A DNA stretch of 47,559 nucleotides from contig DBOB01000026.1 in the NCBI GenBank assembly GCA_002299885.1, forward strand, positions 1 to 47,559, written 5' to 3'. The number at the start of each line of letters is the position of its first letter. Within the stretch, counting starts at the first letter, position 1. The position numbers and the translations under genes were made by a program. The stretch comes from Sediminibacterium sp. UBA657. Lineage in GTDB: Bacteria; Bacteroidota; Bacteroidia; Chitinophagales; Chitinophagaceae. This document shows, piece by piece, positions 34,121 through 43,073 of the stretch. The notes under the pieces were generated by a model. It saw only the letters and a list, made by a program, of their open reading frames with translations. It was not told the DNA's origin and made no database searches.

Positions 34121-34852
34121 CTAAAAACTCATCATCTCTTTGAATTTCACAGTTTGGCGTCTGCTGATCTCGATTTTTTCTCCTCCTTTTAATTCTACCA
34201 ATAGACCTCCATTAAAGTAAGGTTCAATTTTTTCGATCCAATGTAGATTGATGATATGTTTGCGGTTGGCTCTAAAAAATACACGATCGTCCAGTCGTTC
34301 TTCTAATGCGTTTAAAGACTTTAAGATAAGTGGCTTGTTGGTAGAGAAATATACTTTCGCGTAATTACCTACACTTTCAAACAATCTAATTTCTGCTAAT
34401 TTTACAAACCAGCAACGCTCTCCGTCTTTCACAAAAACCTGATCCACTTCCGTTAATGGACCTCTACTCACACCCATTAAACTTGCTTGTTCTAATGCAA
34501 TTTCAGATTGTAATTTTTGAATCGCATCGGCTAATCTTTTAGGGTCGATTGGTTTTAATAAATAGTCCAAAGCATTCACCTCAAAGGCTTTCAAAGCAAA
34601 CTCATCATAGGCTGTGGTAAAAATAACACGTGGTGATTTTTCAATTTCAGCCAATAAATCAAAACCTGTTTTACCTGGCATTTGTATATCTAAAAAAATA
34701 AGATCTGGTCTTGATAAATCAATTTTCTCTACTGCTTCATCTACATTACTTGCTTCGTCAATGATTGAAATATCTGGATATTGCTCCAGTAATTTTTTTA
34801 ACTCATTACGTGCTAGTCTTTCGTCGTCAATTATAATTGCTTTGATGGGCAT
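34121..34852 (-). CDS. LytTR-family response regulator
   Basis: A 243-residue two-component regulator with a receiver domain (residues 3-118; Asp9-Asp10, phosphoacceptor Asp55 in FLDIQMPG, Thr80, Lys100 in LLKPI) and a LytTR DNA-binding domain (about 140-243; LRLFESVGNYAKVYF-type core, FFRANRKHIINLHWIEKIEPYFNGG). ATG 34852 is preferred over TTG 34861. It is encoded 14 bases after its partner kinase. Target genes are unknown. Confidence 0.95.
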   Translation of the reverse strand: MPIKAIIIDDERLARNELKKLLEQYPDISIIDEASNVDEAVEKIDLSRPDLIFLDIQMPGKTGFDLLAEIEKSPRVIFTTAYDEFALKAFEVNALDYLLKPIDPKRLADAIQKLQSEIALEQASLMGVSRGPLTEVDQVFVKDGERCWFVKLAEIRLFESVGNYAKVYFSTNKPLILKSLNALEERLDDRVFFRANRKHIINLHWIEKIEPYFNGGLLVELKGGEKIEISRRQTVKFKEMMSF

Positions 34853-34866
34853 GGGGTACAATTTTA

Positions 34867-35910
34867 CTATGAGGCAATTGGAATGATTAATTTAGCGGTT
34901 ACTTGAGATGGTTGGCTTTGATAGATTTCAAATGCAGCGTTTCCACGATAAAGAATATTCAGTCTATTCTTTGTGCTCTGTAAACCAAATCCATCACGAC
35001 CTACTTCCTGGTCTAATACACCGGTATTTTGAACCATCAATAAATGTTTGTTATCCTCAATGGTTGAAATAATTTTAATCAAACAATTGCCAGGCTGCTT
35101 ACCTAAGCCATGTTTAATCGCATTCTCCACTAAGGTTTGTAACATCATCGGTGGCATTTGATTGGAGAGTGTATTGTCATCAATAGCATATTCCACAATC
35201 AATCTATCAGCAAATCTGATATATTCCAAGGCTAGGTAATCCTTGACAATATTTAATTCTTTTTCTAAGCTTGTGACCTCTGATTGGTCTGCTTGTATAC
35301 TGCTTCTTAAAATATTACTCAGCTCTGTGATGGCTTGTCTTGCACGTTGTGGATCCTCATCTACCAATGCTCTAATACTGTTTAGTGCATTGAAAATAAA
35401 ATGCGGATTCATTTGAGACTTAATGGTCTTAAGTTGTAATTCCTTGATTAAACTTTCAAGTTTGACTTTTTGGATTGCTTCGGAATTAGTGAACTCAATA
35501 TAATGCCATAAAATATAAATAGATACCCAAACAAAAATAATGGGTGTATCAATCACCAAACTAATTAAAAAGCGTCTTTCCAAACTTACTTTCCTAGTAG
35601 CATCATATAACTTTAAAATTTCGACTGCATAACTTGTCAAAAAGCTATACACACTTGCAAAGGTCAATAATAAAGCAAGTAGCTGTCCCCATTTAAATGT
35701 GGGCATGGGAGGATGTAGTGATAAAGCAAGCAATGCTTTTCTAAACAAATGCGTTACGATGATGCCTAATAAAACATTGGCAATTAAACGTGGATAAAAA
35801 ACAGTGCTTAGCTGTTTCTCGAGCATATAGGAGAAAAAGATAATGGTCAAACCATAAGTCATCCAACCTCCTATCTGACAGATCCAATAAATTGATTGAT
35901 GTTTTTTCAC
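34867..35910 (-). CDS. LytS/YpdA-type sensor histidine kinase
   Basis: A 347-residue membrane kinase with four predicted N-terminal transmembrane helices (about residues 10-150), a short coiled linker, the His_kinase domain with the phosphoacceptor His in SQMNPHFIFNALNSIRALV (near residue 165) and a C-terminal ATPase domain with N-box LVENAIKHG and G-box DGFGLQSTKNRL. No periplasmic sensor domain is visible, so the stimulus is probably sensed within the membrane. First gene of the operon with the LytTR regulator; divergent from dxs across 151 bases. Confidence 0.93.
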   Translation of the reverse strand: MKKHQSIYWICQIGGWMTYGLTIIFFSYMLEKQLSTVFYPRLIANVLLGIIVTHLFRKALLALSLHPPMPTFKWGQLLALLLTFASVYSFLTSYAVEILKLYDATRKVSLERRFLISLVIDTPIIFVWVSIYILWHYIEFTNSEAIQKVKLESLIKELQLKTIKSQMNPHFIFNALNSIRALVDEDPQRARQAITELSNILRSSIQADQSEVTSLEKELNIVKDYLALEYIRFADRLIVEYAIDDNTLSNQMPPMMLQTLVENAIKHGLGKQPGNCLIKIISTIEDNKHLLMVQNTGVLDQEVGRDGFGLQSTKNRLNILYRGNAAFEIYQSQPSQVTAKLIIPIAS

Positions 35911-36061
35911 CTTTCAAATTTAAACCCTATAACACGATATTGGGTTAATTTATTGGATTAATGGTCAAAATGATGTTTCGTCGGCAATCTCAAATAAGAT
36001 GCAACTTTTGGCTTAAATTTATGTTATTAACTTACTTTTACAAGACTAAAAACGGAGCATT

Positions 36062-37981
36062 TTGATTGAGGCAGGACCATTATTGAAGCATATTGACACC
36101 CCAGATGACCTAAAAAAGGTTTCCAGGGAGAAGTTACACCAGGTATGCGATGAATTACGTCAGTATATTATTGACATCGTGAGTGTACATGGAGGTCATT
36201 TTGCGGCCAGCCTTGGCGTGGTAGAATTGAGCGTAGCATTACATTATGTGTACAATACACCCTATGATCAATTGGTTTGGGACGTAGGCCATCAAGCATA
36301 TGGTCATAAAATTTTAACCGGTCGCCGTGATGCATTTGTGACCAACAGAAAATACAAGGGCTTAAGTGGCTTCCCTAAACGAAGCGAAAGTCCATACGAT
36401 ACATTTGGCGTGGGACACTCCTCTACTTCTATATCTGCAGCATTAGGCATGTCCATGGCTGCTAAATACAAAGGCGAGGACAGGAAATCAGTTGCGATTA
36501 TTGGAGATGGCTCAATGACAGCAGGTATGGCTTTTGAAGCGATGAACCATGCTGGTGTGGCAGATAGTGATGTGTTGATTATTTTGAATGATAACTGTAT
36601 GAGCATCGACCCAAATGTGGGCGCGCTAAAAGAATATTTAACAGATATTAGTACCTCACCTACTTATAATAAGTTTAGAGACGAGTTATGGGAATTGATG
36701 GGGAAATTGCCGATTGGAAAAACATTTACAAGAGAGATGGCTTCCAAAGTAGAAGCTGGCTTGAAAGGCATGGTCTCTAAAAGCAGTAACTTATTTGAAG
36801 CATTACAACTGCGCTATTTCGGACCAATTGACGGTCACAATATCACTAACCTTGTGGACACTTTAAGAGATTTAAGAGAAATTCCAGGACCTAAAATATT
36901 GCATATTCTAACTGTTAAAGGGAAGGGGTATGAACTCGCAGAAAAAGACCAAACCAAATGGCATGCGCCAGGCTTGTTTGATAAATTGACTGGAGAAATT
37001 ATTAAGAAAAAAATTGAGACGCCTCAGCCACCAAAATACCAAGACGTATTTGGATTGACATTAGTTGAATTGGCAGAAATGAATCCAATGATCATGGGCG
37101 TAACCCCTGCGATGCCAAGTGGATCATCTATGAAATTCATGATGGAAGCCATGCCAGATCGTGCATTTGATGTAGGTATTTGCGAACAACATGCAGTGAC
37201 ATTGAGTGCTGGTCTTGCTACACAAGGTGTAAAAGCTTTTTGTAATATTTATTCTTCATTTATGCAACGCGCATATGATCAAGTGATACATGATGTGGCA
37301 TTGCAAAAATTACCTGTTATATTTTGTTTAGACCGTGCGGGACTGGTTGGAGAAGATGGACCAACGCACCATGGTTGTTACGATATTGCTTTCTTTAGAT
37401 GTATTCCTAATTTAATCATTGCTGCACCTATGAATGAGCAAGAATTAAGGAACATGATGTATACTGCTCAATTACCTTCCACTGATTTACCATTTGTGAT
37501 TCGTTATCCAAGAGGCGAAGGTGTGATGGTAGATTGGAAAAAGCCATTCGAACAATTAGCTATTGGACAAGGACGCAGATTGAAAGAAGGTAAAGAGGTG
37601 GCTATTCTTACTTTTGGACACCCAGGTAATAACGCGCAGACTGCCATTCGTAATTTAAGATTAGAAGGCATTGATCCTGCCCATTATGATATGCGTTTTG
37701 TAAAACCACTTGATGAAGCATTATTGCATGAGGTATTCCAAAACTATGCACTTGTTGTGACTGTAGAAGATGCAACAGTTGTTGGTGGATTAGGTTCTGC
37801 TGTATTGGAATTCATGAATGCACATAATTACCATAGTCAAGTGCGCATTTTAGGCATACCTGATACGATTGTTGAACATGGTTCTGTAAAAGAATTGCAA
37901 CAAGAATGTCATTACGATGCTATGGCGATTGCCAATGCTGTAAAAAATCTTTTAGGAAAATCGGTGTTAGTAGAAGGATAA
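36062..37981 (+). CDS. dxs: 1-deoxy-D-xylulose-5-phosphate synthase
   Basis: TPP enzyme that starts the MEP isoprenoid pathway from pyruvate and glyceraldehyde 3-phosphate. Its 639 residues show the N-terminal GPLLKHI and HGGHFAASLG (catalytic His), GHSSTSISAALG, the TPP motif IGDGSMTAGMAFEAMNHAG ... NDN, and the C-terminal DRAGLVGEDGPTHHG. The start is TTG 36062: clade proteins begin a few residues before GPLL and no ATG is available. The product path feeds prenyl chains, including those for the PcrB enzyme 2 kb away. Stop codon directly abuts that of scpA. Confidence 0.96.
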   Translation: MIEAGPLLKHIDTPDDLKKVSREKLHQVCDELRQYIIDIVSVHGGHFAASLGVVELSVALHYVYNTPYDQLVWDVGHQAYGHKILTGRRDAFVTNRKYKGLSGFPKRSESPYDTFGVGHSSTSISAALGMSMAAKYKGEDRKSVAIIGDGSMTAGMAFEAMNHAGVADSDVLIILNDNCMSIDPNVGALKEYLTDISTSPTYNKFRDELWELMGKLPIGKTFTREMASKVEAGLKGMVSKSSNLFEALQLRYFGPIDGHNITNLVDTLRDLREIPGPKILHILTVKGKGYELAEKDQTKWHAPGLFDKLTGEIIKKKIETPQPPKYQDVFGLTLVELAEMNPMIMGVTPAMPSGSSMKFMMEAMPDRAFDVGICEQHAVTLSAGLATQGVKAFCNIYSSFMQRAYDQVIHDVALQKLPVIFCLDRAGLVGEDGPTHHGCYDIAFFRCIPNLIIAAPMNEQELRNMMYTAQLPSTDLPFVIRYPRGEGVMVDWKKPFEQLAIGQGRRLKEGKEVAILTFGHPGNNAQTAIRNLRLEGIDPAHYDMRFVKPLDEALLHEVFQNYALVVTVEDATVVGGLGSAVLEFMNAHNYHSQVRILGIPDTIVEHGSVKELQQECHYDAMAIANAVKNLLGKSVLVEG

Positions 37982-38851
37982 TTAATTCAAGCTAGGATCA
38001 AAATCACCTTCATCTTCTGGTGCATCTGCAAATGTACTATGATCAAACTTTGTTTCGTAAGAATCGGTTTGTTCAATGTATCCAGGTTCTAAATCATCCT
38101 CCCTGTTTTCATTCCATTCAAGTATGAAATTATTGCGTCCTTCGCCCACCATTAATTTCATGTATTTCTGTTGCGCTAATTCTAAAATAGATAAGAACAA
38201 GAATAAAGCGTGTACACGGTCTTCACAAATATCAAATACTTTTTCGAAAGCAACTGTCTTTCCCTCTTGCACCAATGTAAGCAAATAAGTACGGCTGCCT
38301 TCCATCGTATAATTGTATCGTACAACTGTATGAACAGGTTTGTTTTGACGTTCGTGCACGCGGGTCATGACTTTCTCAAAAGCTTTCATCAACTTAAACA
38401 AAGTCACTGTCTGTAACTCTGTGCCTTCGGCCGCTTCTTCTCCAACCAATGACATTTCTTGTTGAATATTACCACGCTTCAGCATCAACATTCTCATGGC
38501 TTCTAAGTCGGCCATTTGAACTGCTGCTTCTTTGTACTTTTTATACTCTAAAATTTTATCAATTAATTCTTGTCTTGGGTCTATCTCATTTCCTAATGCA
38601 TCGATCTCTTTTCTTGGCAATAACATTTTAGCCTTAATACGCATTAAGGTAGAAACGAATAAAATAAATTCACTACTTAATTCAATATTAAGCTTGTCTT
38701 GTGCATGGATAAAATCTAAAAAATCCTGTATGATTTTAGTGATCTGGATATTGTAAATGTCCATCTCATCACGCTCAATAAAGAACAATAAAAGGTCAAA
38801 AGGACCTTCAAATTGGTCCACTTTAATCGAATAATTAGTATGCTGGCTCAT
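37982..38851 (-). CDS. scpA: Segregation and condensation protein A
   Basis: Kleisin of the bacterial condensin. The 289-residue protein has the N-terminal SMC-head-binding part (FEGPFDLLLFFIERDEMDIYNIQITKIIQDFLDF), SSEFILFVSTLMRIKAKMLLP, a middle charged region, and a C-terminal winged helix (about 195-250, VFDICEDRVHALFLFLSILELAQQKYM). A C-terminal acidic tail follows. scpB is not adjacent. The gene is convergent with dxs with no bases between stops. Confidence 0.94.
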   Translation of the reverse strand: MSQHTNYSIKVDQFEGPFDLLLFFIERDEMDIYNIQITKIIQDFLDFIHAQDKLNIELSSEFILFVSTLMRIKAKMLLPRKEIDALGNEIDPRQELIDKILEYKKYKEAAVQMADLEAMRMLMLKRGNIQQEMSLVGEEAAEGTELQTVTLFKLMKAFEKVMTRVHERQNKPVHTVVRYNYTMEGSRTYLLTLVQEGKTVAFEKVFDICEDRVHALFLFLSILELAQQKYMKLMVGEGRNNFILEWNENREDDLEPGYIEQTDSYETKFDHSTFADAPEDEGDFDPSLN

Positions 38852-38921
38852 CCTTGCAAAGAAAGTGATATTTATTCATTTTTTAGCCAAAATGAGGCAT
38901 CTTTGTTCAAAACCAAGAAGG

Positions 38922-39833
38922 ATGCATCAGAAGTGGACCAACTGGCTTGTATTTGCTTTATTATCAATCGTATGGGGTAGCTCCTTTATCTTAATGAAAG
39001 AGGGTCTAAAGGCATTTACTCCTTACCAAGTCGCTTCGCTTAGAATGCTTTTTGCAGGACTGGTTTTATTGCCGTTCGCAATCAAGGCATTCCGAAAAAT
39101 ACCGAAAGATAAAATGGGCATCGTGATTGTTTCTGGTTTGATTGGTAATTTTATTCCGGCCTATCTTTTTTGCATTGCAGAAACCAGGATTGACAGTGCT
39201 TTGGCAGGTATTTTAAATTCCCTTACCCCCTTATTTACCATCCTGGTTGGAGTTGTATTCTATAAAACCCAAACCACCACTATTAAATTTTTAGGTATCC
39301 TAATTGGATTTGTTGGATTGACTTTTTTACTATTATCAGGAAAGGATATGCACTTTGAAAATCTTTCTTATGCGAGCCTTGTCCTTTTAGCTACTATGAT
39401 GTATGGCGTAAATGTGCATACCGTTGGGAGAAATTTAAAAGAGATTGGCTCCATTCAAATAGCTTCGGTTGCATTTTCATTCTTAATACTTCCAAGCGCT
39501 GCCGTCTTATTTTTCACAGGTTTTTTTGACTATAATTTTAAGGATCCAATCGTCCTTCATAGTGTTTTGATGAGTGCTATTTTAGGCATGGTGGGCACTT
39601 CAATGGCGTCTATTTTATTTTATTATTTAGTAAAAAAGGCTGGTATTCTTTTTGGCTCAATGGTCACTTATGGTATTCCAATCGTGGCTGTGGTATGGGG
39701 TTTGATCTATGGAGAATCTTTGGAGCCTTTGCAAGTGGTTTGTCTAGGTGTAATTTTATTGGGCGTGTATATAGTGAATAGAGGGAACTTAAATTTCCTT
39801 CCATTTATAAAACAAAAAAGCCCCCAATCATAA
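38922..39833 (+). CDS. EamA/DMT-superfamily transporter
   Basis: A 303-residue inner-membrane protein with ten hydrophobic helices in two EamA halves. Family marks are SIVWGSSFILMKEGL, PYQVASLRMLFAGLVLLP, ETRIDSALAGILNSLTPLFTIL, and YGIPIVAVVWG with ESL near the end of the second half. Probably a metabolite or amino-acid exporter; the substrate cannot be inferred. ATG 38922 matches the family N-terminus and follows a weak -7 box (CATCTTTG, 38898-38905). Its stop lies inside the stem of the terminator that serves frr. Confidence 0.9.
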   Translation: MHQKWTNWLVFALLSIVWGSSFILMKEGLKAFTPYQVASLRMLFAGLVLLPFAIKAFRKIPKDKMGIVIVSGLIGNFIPAYLFCIAETRIDSALAGILNSLTPLFTILVGVVFYKTQTTTIKFLGILIGFVGLTFLLLSGKDMHFENLSYASLVLLATMMYGVNVHTVGRNLKEIGSIQIASVAFSFLILPSAAVLFFTGFFDYNFKDPIVLHSVLMSAILGMVGTSMASILFYYLVKKAGILFGSMVTYGIPIVAVVWGLIYGESLEPLQVVCLGVILLGVYIVNRGNLNFLPFIKQKSPQS

Positions 39834-39843
39834 ATTGAGGGCT
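39813..39843 (-). terminator. frr terminator overlapping the EamA gene stop
   Basis: Stem 39819-39828 with 39834-39843 (AGCCCCCAAT / ATTGAGGGCT), one C-A mismatch, loop of 5. On the minus strand a T run (complement of 39814-39818) follows, so it terminates frr. The EamA stop TAA falls in the loop. Confidence 0.75.
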
Positions 39844-39868
39844 CAATAAGGCATAAAAAACTAGACGA

Positions 39869-40432
39869 CTAAACGGTCATAATTTCTTTTTCTTTTGCTT
39901 CTAAATGTTTTTCAACAAGCGCGATATGCTTATCGGTTAATCCTTGAATGGTATCTTCTGCTCCCTTGCAGATATCTTCACTCATCCCGTCTTTTTGCAA
40001 TTTCTTTACTTGTTCAATATGGTCTCTTCTGATATTACGAATTGCTACTTTGCTTTGCTCTCCTTCTCCGCCCGCCTTCTTGACCATTTCCTTTCTGCGC
40101 TCCTCTGTTAAAGGCGGCATGAATAATCGAATATTTACACCGTCATTTTGTGGGGTGATGCCAATATTGGCGCCCATGATTGCTCTTTCAATTAAAGGCA
40201 ACATGTTTTTTTCCCAAGGCTGAATGCTAATTGTTCTTGCATCCAATACCTGTACGTTGGCAATCTGACTGATTGGTGTTGGAGTGCCATAATAATCTAC
40301 GTTGACACCTTCTAAAATGGAAGGTGAAGCTTTACCAGCTCGTATTTTAGACAATTCTATTTCTAAGTGATTGATGGCTTTTTTCATGCCATTTTCGGCA
40401 TCTGTACTAATTTTCTTTAATTCCTCTGACAT
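39869..40432 (-). CDS. frr: Ribosome recycling factor
   Basis: Splits post-termination ribosomes with EF-G. The 187-residue protein shows LSKIRAGKASPSILEGVNVDYYGTPTPISQIANV, ISIQPWEKNMLPLIERAI, the hinge region NDGVNIRLFMPPLTEERRKEMVKKA and RRDHIEQVKKL. Length is normal. In many bacteria frr follows pyrH; here the upstream gene is a divergent transketolase half, so the usual pairing is broken. A TAGCTTTG -7 box lies 19 bases upstream. Confidence 0.97.
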   Translation of the reverse strand: MSEELKKISTDAENGMKKAINHLEIELSKIRAGKASPSILEGVNVDYYGTPTPISQIANVQVLDARTISIQPWEKNMLPLIERAIMGANIGITPQNDGVNIRLFMPPLTEERRKEMVKKAGGEGEQSKVAIRNIRRDHIEQVKKLQKDGMSEDICKGAEDTIQGLTDKHIALVEKHLEAKEKEIMTV

Positions 40433-40451
40433 AATTCAATGTTTTCAAAGG

Positions 40452-40459
40452 CAAAGCTA
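40452..40459 (-). promoter_or_regulatory. -7 box of frr
   Basis: TAGCTTTG on the minus strand, full TAnnTTTG match, 19 bases before the ATG. Confidence 0.4.
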
Positions 40460-40509
40460 ATAAATCCTTGGTATTCTGCCCTTACCTTTTTTTATGGCCG
40501 TAATTTTTC

Positions 40510-40517
40510 TATCTTTG
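40510..40517 (+). promoter_or_regulatory. -7 box of the transketolase N-terminal subunit gene
   Basis: TATCTTTG, full match, 21 bases before the ATG. The -33 position at 19-base spacing reads TTTT. Confidence 0.5.
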
Positions 40518-40538
40518 TACGAACGTTAAAATAAGATT

Positions 40539-41378
40539 ATGTCAACAGTAGAATTAAAAAGAACAGCTTCTCAAGTAAGAAGAGATATCGTTAGAATGGT
40601 GCATGCACAACAAAGTGGTCATCCAGGAGGTTCTTTAGGTTGTACAGATTTTTTAACGGCACTCTACTTTAAAGTATTAAAGCATGATCCAGCCTTTAAT
40701 ATGGATGGAAAGGGCGAAGATCTTTTCTTCTTATCTAATGGACATATCTCTCCTGTATTCTATTCTGTATTAGCTAGATCAGGTTATTTTGATATCAAAG
40801 AATTAGCCACATTTAGAATGATCAATTCTCGTTTACAAGGTCATCCTACTACTCACGAGCATTTACCTGGAATTCGTATTGCGAGTGGTTCTTTGGGACA
40901 AGGCATGAGTGTAGCAATAGGCGCTGCTTTATCTAAAAAATACAATAGCGACGATCGTATCGTTTATTCTTTACATGGAGATGGTGAATTACAAGAAGGT
41001 CAAAACTGGGAAGCCATTATGTTTGCGGCTCATAATAAAGTAGACAACTATATTGCTACCATCGACGTGAACGGACAACAAATTGACGGACCGTTAAACA
41101 AGGTATTGAATTTAGATAGCTTGGAAGATAAGTTCAAGGCATTTCATTGGACCGTATTGCATATGGATGGGCACAATATGGATGAGATTGTAGCTACTTT
41201 AGAACATGCCAAAACATTGACTGGACAAGGCAAGCCGATTGTTATATTGATGAAAACAGTCATGGGCAAGGGAGTTGACTTTATGGAAACTGGTCATGAA
41301 TGGCATGGTATCGCACCTAACGACGCACAATTAGAAAATGCTTTAGGACAATTAGAAATGACTTTAGGAGATTTTTAA
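40539..41378 (+). CDS. Transketolase, N-terminal (TPP-binding) subunit
   Basis: A 279-residue protein equal to the first half of transketolase: SGHPGGSLGCTDFLTALYF, DLFFLSNGHISPVFYS, GSLGQGMSVAIGAAL, the TPP motif HGDGELQEGQNWEAIMFAAH and MKTVMGKGVDFMETGHEWHG. In split transketolases a second protein of about 310 residues supplies the pyrimidine-binding half, usually from the next gene. Here a strong terminator follows after 17 bases and the next gene is convergent, so the partner must be elsewhere. Confidence 0.94.
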   Translation: MSTVELKRTASQVRRDIVRMVHAQQSGHPGGSLGCTDFLTALYFKVLKHDPAFNMDGKGEDLFFLSNGHISPVFYSVLARSGYFDIKELATFRMINSRLQGHPTTHEHLPGIRIASGSLGQGMSVAIGAALSKKYNSDDRIVYSLHGDGELQEGQNWEAIMFAAHNKVDNYIATIDVNGQQIDGPLNKVLNLDSLEDKFKAFHWTVLHMDGHNMDEIVATLEHAKTLTGQGKPIVILMKTVMGKGVDFMETGHEWHGIAPNDAQLENALGQLEMTLGDF

Positions 41379-41395
41379 TAAATCAAACTACTTAT

Positions 41396-41427
41396 AAAAA
41401 AAAGGGAAGCATGCTTCCCTTTTTTTT
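41396..41427. terminator. Bidirectional terminator
   Basis: A perfect 32-base palindrome: eight A, GGGAAGC, AT, GCTTCCC, eight T. It serves the transketolase gene from the left and the permease gene from the right. Confidence 0.93.
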
Positions 41428-41444
41428 ATTCCAACTTGTTCCTA

Positions 41445-42659
41445 TTAACCTATTTTTTCAAAAATACGTCCAGCAGCTTTTTTTGCTGGTACCCAGCCTG
41501 CTACAATTGCAATCAAAACAACCAACCCAATGACTGCAATATAGTCTGTCCAGATTGCTTTGACCGGATAGTAGTCAATCACAAAACTCACTCCTTGTAA
41601 TTGGATGAAATGAAATTGTCCTTGTAAAAAAATCAAACAAGAAGCAATCAATCCACCAATCAACGCACCGGTCAATGACATCACAATGGATAAGCTAAGA
41701 AATATTTTTTGAATGGTACCTGCAGTGGCCCCCATGGCATGCAATACATGAATGTCTTTTTGTTTTTCTAAGACCAACATTGTTAATGCACCCACTAAAT
41801 TAAAGGAGGCAATCACCATGATGAGTGCAAGGATAGCAAAGATGATCCACTTTTCAATTTGCATAATCTTATACAAGTCTGCGTTCTGTTGGTATTTATT
41901 CTGTACTAAAAAAATAGGGCCTAAAATATTTTGTATTGATGTAACAATACTTTTTTCTTTATTTAAATCGATAGATAATTCTATACCTGAATATTGATTG
42001 GTGTCTAAGTCAAATAAATATTGTGCAAATTGATTCGACGTAAATACATATTGTACATCAAATTCTTGTTGTACCGAAAATGCGCCAGACTGCACTGCTA
42101 CCAAGTGGTTCAGCTGATCAATAGATTTCAAAGACTTCCCTGATCGGCCCACTGCAATCAACTCCATGGATGCACCCAAGTCTGTATTAAACAATAATAA
42201 ATTTTCTTCCACCCCAACGCCTAGTACTAATTTAGGACTATCCAAACTACCCACTTCAAAAACACCTCGTTTTAAATATTGATTGACTTTATTAATATGT
42301 ATATAATTGGAGTCAACCCCTTTTACAAAAACCACCGTTTGATTTTCGTTGTGCACAAGGATTGCTTTATTTTCTACAATGCCTGTCGCATAATGTACCC
42401 CAGGAATTTGTCTTACAGCATTCAATTGATTTTGTGATAATTGGACAAATTTTGAAGTTTTAGGAACCACACGTAAGTCGGCATAAAAATCCGAATATAG
42501 TCCGTTTACAATTTCAGAAAAGCCATTGGAGACACTTAAAATAGTGAGTAAGGCTGCTGTGCCAATCGCAATAGCAAAGACACTTACCCATGCAATGAAT
42601 TGTATTGCCTGAAAGGAGTATTTACCTCTAAAATAACGCCAAGCAAATAAAAAATGCAA
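41445..42659 (-). CDS. LolC/LolE-like ABC transporter permease
   Basis: A 404-residue FtsX/MacB-fold permease with the LolC/E layout: N-terminal FAWRYFRGKYSFQAIQFIAWVSVFAIAIGTAALLTILSVSNGF, one transmembrane helix (about 20-45), a large periplasmic domain (about 50-265) and three C-terminal helices (about 270-400; LALIMVIASFNLVGALTMLVLEKQKDIHVLHAMGAT). It probably helps extract lipoproteins. The start is TTG 42659; no ATG precedes FAWRYFRG. It follows rbfA by one base, so it is co-translated. No LolD ATPase is adjacent. Confidence 0.88.
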   Translation of the reverse strand: MHFLFAWRYFRGKYSFQAIQFIAWVSVFAIAIGTAALLTILSVSNGFSEIVNGLYSDFYADLRVVPKTSKFVQLSQNQLNAVRQIPGVHYATGIVENKAILVHNENQTVVFVKGVDSNYIHINKVNQYLKRGVFEVGSLDSPKLVLGVGVEENLLLFNTDLGASMELIAVGRSGKSLKSIDQLNHLVAVQSGAFSVQQEFDVQYVFTSNQFAQYLFDLDTNQYSGIELSIDLNKEKSIVTSIQNILGPIFLVQNKYQQNADLYKIMQIEKWIIFAILALIMVIASFNLVGALTMLVLEKQKDIHVLHAMGATAGTIQKIFLSLSIVMSLTGALIGGLIASCLIFLQGQFHFIQLQGVSFVIDYYPVKAIWTDYIAVIGLVVLIAIVAGWVPAKKAAGRIFEKIG

Positions 42660-42660
42660 C

Positions 42661-43005
42661 TTATAGTTTTTTTAAAATCTCTTCCATTTTAAATACATAA
42701 TCCAGTGTGTCATCTAAATAAAAATGCAATACTGGGATACGTCTTAATTGATGTTTCATAGCCTCCTGAAGATGCTTTTTTATATCCCAAGCCTGGGCCT
42801 GGATCTTCTTAAAGCAGGTCTCCTGATCGGCCACCTGAAATAAACTTAAATAGATTCTAGCTTCCAATAAATCTGGGGTCACTTTTACTGAGGAGATGGA
42901 AATCATCCCGCCTTGTAAATGGTTCAAGCCCAATTTTAAAAAGATATCATTCATGGTGCTTTGAATCGCACCAGCCACTTGTTTCTGTCTTTTTCCCTCT
43001 TCCAT
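42661..43005 (-). CDS. rbfA: Ribosome-binding factor A
   Basis: KH-fold factor for 30S maturation, 114 residues. Features are RQKQVAGAIQSTMNDIFLK at the start, ISISSVKVTPDLLEARIYLSLF, and HQLRRIPVLHFYLDDTLDYVFKMEEIL at the end. ATG 43005 is chosen over TTG 43011. First gene of the pair with the permease; divergent from the MsbA-like exporter, 68 bases between starts. Confidence 0.93.
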   Translation of the reverse strand: MEEGKRQKQVAGAIQSTMNDIFLKLGLNHLQGGMISISSVKVTPDLLEARIYLSLFQVADQETCFKKIQAQAWDIKKHLQEAMKHQLRRIPVLHFYLDDTLDYVFKMEEILKKL

Positions 43006-43073
43006 AATCAAAGTCGTTGATTCGCTGTAAAATTAGTTACTTTGCTGATTATTCTGAGGGAATAGTTTTAATT

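Noticed and set aside
41396..41427. Long perfect palindrome considered as a recombination or origin site
   Set aside because: The flanking A and T runs and its place between two gene ends fit a bidirectional terminator.
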